DNA from: an uncultured Cytophagaceae bacterium
Lineage (GTDB): Bacteria; Bacteroidota; Bacteroidia; Cytophagales; Spirosomataceae
Direction of reading: 5' to 3'
NCBI GenBank assembly: GCA_903960725.1
Contig: CAJCBY010000506.1
Location: forward strand, 1 to 9,920
Length of the DNA: 9,920 bases
Part shown: positions 6,965 through 9,920 of the stretch, in pieces
Layout: every line of letters begins with the position of its first letter
How positions within the stretch are numbered: the stretch's first letter is position 1
The notes under the pieces: generated by a model
What the model was told of the DNA's origin: nothing
The model's database searches: none
Seen by the model: the letters and a program-made list of their open reading frames with translations, nothing else
Position numbers and translations under genes: made by a program

Positions 6965-7480
6965 ATGAAAAGTACTTTTATTACATTTTTATTTATTTGT
7001 TCAGTTCAGCTTGTTTTTGGGCAAAAGGTAATCAGTTCTTCAATTGGTTCAGGTGGTACAACCACGACAGTAGATGGAAAGTATTATTCCCAAATCATTG
7101 GGCAGCAGAGCGCCGTTACAGGAACCTCTACTAATGGAGGTGTGGTCGTTCGTCAAGGTTTTAAACAACCGTCTTTGTTAGCAAGAAGTATAGCTGCCTC
7201 TGGCATTAAGTTGAATGTTCAGGAAGAAAATCCGATTACCTACACCACCTATCCGAACCCTTTTGTTGATAAATTAACTATTGGATTCTCGGTGCCTAGC
7301 ACAAAACCCACTTTTGTGGCTATTTATGATCAGGTAGGATCTGTTATTTACCAGCACACTTATGAAGCGCCCATAAAAGAAATTGTTTTTACAGACTTCT
7401 CAGGCATTCGTGTGGGTAAATATGTTTTACATGTAATTTCATCAGGAAAACCTTTTGCAACTACTATTGTAAAAGAATAA
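6965..7480 (+). CDS. Small secreted protein with T9SS type A C-terminal sorting domain
   Basis: The product is 171 residues and of unknown function. Residues 1-19 are a signal peptide (MKSTFITFLFICSVQLVFG) with cleavage likely before Q20. Residues about 20-68 hold a Gly/Thr-rich module, SQIIGQQSAVTG followed by VVVRQGFKQP. It resembles the IGE...GFQQP segment found before sorting domains in many Bacteroidota surface proteins. Residues about 92-171 match the type A T9SS sorting domain: TYPNPFVDKLTIGF (94-107), then GKYVLHVISSG and terminal TIVKE. It should cross the outer membrane by the type IX system and be released or anchored there. Removing signal and sorting tail leaves only some 72 residues and no recognisable enzyme domain. 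It lies 4 bp after the AraC-like gene and is almost certainly co-transcribed, suggesting a functional pair. Its stop directly abuts the stop of the converging dehydrogenase gene. Confidence 0.85.
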   Translation: MKSTFITFLFICSVQLVFGQKVISSSIGSGGTTTTVDGKYYSQIIGQQSAVTGTSTNGGVVVRQGFKQPSLLARSIAASGIKLNVQEENPITYTTYPNPFVDKLTIGFSVPSTKPTFVAIYDQVGSVIYQHTYEAPIKEIVFTDFSGIRVGKYVLHVISSGKPFATTIVKE

Positions 7481-9538
7481 TTAGAGGCTAAATGCCACAT
7501 ATTTATTGCCTTTAGGAGTTCCTAATTTAGTTCCTCCACAAGCAATAACAATGTATTGTTTACCATTCACAGAGTAAGTGGATGGAGTGGCAAAAGCTGC
7601 TGCGGGCAAGGTAATTGTACGTAGCAGCTTTCCTGTTTTACTCGCATAGATACGCATTTTGCCATCTTTAGCAGCTCCGATAATTAAAAGTCCGCTAGCT
7701 GTTACTATGGGGCCTCCATAATTTTCTGCCCCTGTTCCAGTAATTCCTTTTTGAGCTAAGGTTGGTTCGTCTCCAAAAGGTATTTTCCATAGGTATTTAC
7801 CTGAATTTAAATCAATGGCATTTAATGTTCCCCAGGGAGGACTCAGAGCAGGCAGACCTTTGGAATCTAGGAATTTGTTATATCCGGTCATTTGATATGG
7901 AGAAACGTATCCTTGGGAGGTTGAAGACGCGACTTCTTTGGGAACCTCATTTAAAATGAATGATAGGATATTTTCTCGGTCTTCTTTTGAAAGTTGGCTG
8001 AAGCCAGGCATCATGCCTTTTCCATTGTTTATTAGTTGCTGTAGGTAAGGCTTTGTTCTTTTTGAGGATATATCGACTAAGGAGGGGTATCCGCTCAACG
8101 GATTACCTTTTTTGTTTGCTCCATGGCAGGATTGACAATTCGTTTGATAGGCTTTTTCTCCAGGATTTGAGCTATTCGATTTAGCTGGAACCATCGTTTG
8201 AATCCAGCCCATTTCATTGCTATTAATATATAGAATACCGTCCGGGTCTGCCGCTGCGCCACCCCATTCTCCACCACCATCAAATCCAGGTAATATCAGA
8301 TTACCTTTTTCGCTTGGCGCATCGTGCCACCCTTTGTTTAAAGAAGTTAATGTTTTCACTAGTTCCTCTTTGTTTTCAGCATAAGGGTTAATATCGTCGT
8401 TCTGAATTTCTGATGATAATCGAGCATAAGGTTTCGGGATAGTAGGGTAGGGTTGTGTTAACCACGCCTTTTCGCCTAGTAATAAAGATCCTTTTACTTT
8501 TTTTTCCAAAATAGGGAATAGCGGTTTTCCGCTTACTCGATCAAATAGGAATACAAAACCTTGCTTCGTGATTTGAGCCACAGCGGCCCTTTTTTTCCCG
8601 TTATGAGTGACCGTAATTAAATTAGGTGGTGCAGGTAAATCACGATCCCAGAGGTCGTGGTGTGTGGTTTGGAAATGCCACAGACGTTTACCCGTTTTAG
8701 CATCTAGGGCAAGTAAACAGTTCGAAAATAAGTTAGATCCTTCTCGATTTCCACCGTAAAAATCATATCCTGCAGAGCCTGTGGGCACATATAGGATGCC
8801 TCTTTCCGTATCTACTGCCATTCCAGCCCAATTATTGGCGGCGCCGGTGTGGGTATTGAGATACGCATCTTTTGGCCATGATTCAAAACCTTTCTCCCCT
8901 GGATAAGGAATTGTATGAAAGGTCCAAACTAACTTACCCGTGATTACATCGAAGGCTCGAATGTCCCCTGGGGCTGCATCTGCACCCTCAGAAAGACGAA
9001 CGGGCATAATGATGAGGTTATGGTAAATGGTGCCTGGCGTATTCGAAATAATGAATTTATTCGCCGCGATAGACGGTAAACCTAGATGTAAATCGATTTT
9101 TCCTTGATCTCCAAAACTAGCAATTGGTTTCCCTGTCCCTGCATCTAAAGCCCAGAGATTTGGCCCTGCAGTATATAAAATACGTTTCTCTATACCATTC
9201 GTCCAATAACTTACTCCTCTGGAGGTACTAGCCCAGTTTTTCAATGGATCTCCAAATCGCCAAATTTCTTTTCCCGTCGCAGCATCCAAAGCAAAAGCCT
9301 GAACCGTAGAACTAACACCATAAAGAATACCTTTGATGATTAGTGGATTAACCTGCATTTGGCCGGAGTCAGGAAGATTATATTCCCAGGCGACTTTTAG
9401 TTGTTCAACGTTTGCAGGATTTATTTGTGTTAGCGTAGAATAGTGGTTGCGATCAGACCCACCTAAATACTCAGCCCAATCATCGGAGGAGGTGAAAGCA
9501 AAGGCGGCAAACGCTAAAACCAGACACTTTTTATACAT
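7481..9538 (-). CDS. PQQ-dependent dehydrogenase with inserted cytochrome c domain
   Basis: This 685-residue periplasmic quinohaemoprotein probably oxidises a sugar or alcohol and passes electrons from PQQ to its own haem, then to the respiratory chain. Residues 1 to about 17 are a signal peptide. The beta-propeller starts at DDWAEYLGGSDRNHYSTL and carries repeated W-motifs (ALDAATGKEIWRF, ALDAKTGKRLWHF, AIDLNSGKYLWKI). TTHHDLWDRDLPAPP (291-305) with D298, and K325, align with catalytic Asp466 and Lys493 of E. coli membrane glucose dehydrogenase at the same 27-residue spacing. The end, GGPIVTASGLLIIGAAKDG then NGKQYIVIACGG, is also glucose-dehydrogenase-like. A cytochrome c domain sits inside at about 460-535: CQSCH (468-472) binds haem, and M510 in MMPGF is the likely sixth ligand. 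E. coli Gcd lacks this insert and instead has N-terminal membrane helices, absent here. Start ATG 9538. Substrate not predictable. Confidence 0.93.
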   Translation of the reverse strand: MYKKCLVLAFAAFAFTSSDDWAEYLGGSDRNHYSTLTQINPANVEQLKVAWEYNLPDSGQMQVNPLIIKGILYGVSSTVQAFALDAATGKEIWRFGDPLKNWASTSRGVSYWTNGIEKRILYTAGPNLWALDAGTGKPIASFGDQGKIDLHLGLPSIAANKFIISNTPGTIYHNLIIMPVRLSEGADAAPGDIRAFDVITGKLVWTFHTIPYPGEKGFESWPKDAYLNTHTGAANNWAGMAVDTERGILYVPTGSAGYDFYGGNREGSNLFSNCLLALDAKTGKRLWHFQTTHHDLWDRDLPAPPNLITVTHNGKKRAAVAQITKQGFVFLFDRVSGKPLFPILEKKVKGSLLLGEKAWLTQPYPTIPKPYARLSSEIQNDDINPYAENKEELVKTLTSLNKGWHDAPSEKGNLILPGFDGGGEWGGAAADPDGILYINSNEMGWIQTMVPAKSNSSNPGEKAYQTNCQSCHGANKKGNPLSGYPSLVDISSKRTKPYLQQLINNGKGMMPGFSQLSKEDRENILSFILNEVPKEVASSTSQGYVSPYQMTGYNKFLDSKGLPALSPPWGTLNAIDLNSGKYLWKIPFGDEPTLAQKGITGTGAENYGGPIVTASGLLIIGAAKDGKMRIYASKTGKLLRTITLPAAAFATPSTYSVNGKQYIVIACGGTKLGTPKGNKYVAFSL

Positions 9539-9594
9539 ACATTTTCAAATTATAATGCTAGTTTAGTGTGATTTTAGCTCTAAACCTTATCAAA

Positions 9595-9657
9595 ATGAAA
9601 TTATTTGCTCTACATGGTATGACATTGTTTATTCATTATGTCTATGGGGCGATTTAA
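9595..9657 (+). pseudogene. Signal-peptide-like 20-codon ORF, possible 5' remnant
   Basis: From ATG 9595 the frame reads MKLFALHGMTLFIHYVYGAI and then stops. It has a lysine, a hydrophobic core and a small-residue end, like a signal peptide. After the stop another frame continues (RFNVGQNFT) and also soon stops. It may be the 5' end of the decayed gene described next, left after an internal deletion, or a chance ORF. Confidence 0.25.
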
Positions 9658-9688
9658 CGTAGGCCAAAACTTCACTTGACCCACCATA

Positions 9689-9864
9689 AGTAAAATTTTC
9701 TACGGATTAGACAGTAAATTCAATGGGTTTTACTCTTAAGATAAAGGTGCCAGCATATACCACAGCAACCGTGATTTTACAGCTAAAAGGCAAAAAACGG
9801 AATCAAGCAGGAGAGGAATTGGTGGGGTTCTCATACAATTACTTATACATTGACAATAAAATAA
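9689..9864 (+). pseudogene. Decayed C-terminal end of a glycoside hydrolase, GH78 rhamnosidase-like
   Basis: No single open frame explains this stretch, but three frames chained together do. First comes SKIFYGLDSKF (from 9689), then a second frame from 9723, GFTLKIKVPAYTTATVIL. Last comes a third frame, NGIKQE to GSHTITYTLTIK, stopping at TAA 9862-9864. The VPA-x-TTATV core followed by a G-S...Y-T end recalls the C-terminal beta-sandwich of Bacteroidota alpha-L-rhamnosidases. There, a VPANTTATVYLP-like strand precedes a final VGSGTYxF. The in-frame stop at 9677-9679 and the frame changes point to a pseudogene unless the sequence has errors. Its last stop lies 6 bp before a likely rhaT start, fitting a rhamnose locus. 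The frame from 9723 is formally open to the window end, but downstream of about 9800 it is not protein-like and overlaps rhaT. Family assignment is from recall only. Confidence 0.35.
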
Positions 9865-9870
9865 ACGATA

Positions 9871-9920
9871 ATGGGTTCAATTTTAGGTCTTTTCTTCCAT
9901 TCATTAGGTGGTTTCGCATC
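9871..9920 (+). CDS. rhaT: Probable L-rhamnose/H+ symporter, 5' end only
   Basis: Only 17 codons are visible: MGSILGLFFHSLGGFAS, then the window ends. They match the first membrane helix of RhaT. E. coli has [20 protein letters not shown] at this point, and Bacteroidota versions have a G-L-x-x-H-x-x-G-G-F-A-S core as far as I recall. RhaT is a ten-helix inner-membrane symporter that imports L-rhamnose with protons. The call rests on a very short stretch, supported by the rhamnosidase-like remnant that ends 6 bp upstream. Confidence 0.55.
   Translation, partial: MGSILGLFFHSLGGFA

Noticed and set aside
8095..8283. Second minus-strand ORF inside the dehydrogenase gene
   Set aside because: It overlaps the propeller/cytochrome coding region in another frame and has no protein-like features of its own.
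9539..9600. Promoter for the PQQ dehydrogenase at TATAATTTG
   Set aside because: It has one extra base relative to TAnnTTTG and no TTG at a suitable distance, so the match is too weak to annotate.
9650..9720. Similarity of the IFYGL-containing frame to the N-terminus of GH51 arabinofuranosidases
   Set aside because: Only a few scattered residues fit and stops interrupt the frame; the rhamnosidase-like C-terminal reading plus rhaT is more coherent.
9841..9920. Minus-strand ORF entering from the right edge
   Set aside because: About 25 codons with no family resemblance, while the plus strand here has a recognisable RhaT start.

Overview
The window looks chromosomal and comes from a Bacteroidota bacterium, probably a Cytophagales-like lineage (the lineage is inference). 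The signs are a fused lpxC-fabZ gene, a protein with a type IX secretion (T9SS) C-terminal sorting domain, a seven-helix membrane-anchored AraC-type protein, TAnnTTTG-type -7 promoter boxes, and starts without clear Shine-Dalgarno sequences. The DNA is moderately AT-rich.

Positions 1-4269, all on the minus strand, hold a lipid A cluster. In transcription order it is an HD-domain phosphohydrolase, lpxD, the lpxC-fabZ fusion, and lpxA, which runs off the left edge. Intergenic gaps are only 6-40 bp, so this is probably one operon. LpxA, LpxC and LpxD are the first three enzymes of lipid A synthesis in pathway order. FabZ makes the enoyl-ACP used for fatty acid elongation and so competes with LpxA and LpxD for 3-hydroxyacyl-ACP. 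A hairpin lies across the HD gene/lpxD junction.

Positions 4270-4476 hold a tRNA gene with a CAT anticodon on the plus strand. It has a probable -7 box upstream and a strong rho-independent terminator downstream. The terminator's T-run overlaps the stop codon of the converging transporter gene.

Positions 4475-7480 hold an NRAMP-superfamily transporter on the minus strand whose metal-site motifs are not canonical. Divergent to it is a two-gene unit: a 7-TM AraC-like regulator, and four bases later a very small secreted protein with a T9SS sorting tail. This pair is the best candidate here for an undescribed system, a membrane sensor made together with a surface or secreted partner.

Positions 7481-9538, minus strand, hold a periplasmic PQQ-dependent sugar/alcohol dehydrogenase with a cytochrome c domain inserted inside the propeller. 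Its stop codon directly abuts the stop codon of the T9SS protein gene.

Positions 9539-9920 hold no intact full gene. They contain a 20-codon signal-peptide-like ORF, a frame-broken stretch resembling the C-terminus of a glycoside hydrolase (GH78 rhamnosidase-like), and at 9871 the first 17 codons of what looks like rhaT, the L-rhamnose/H+ symporter. The right edge is therefore probably the start of a rhamnose-use locus whose upstream glycosidase has decayed.
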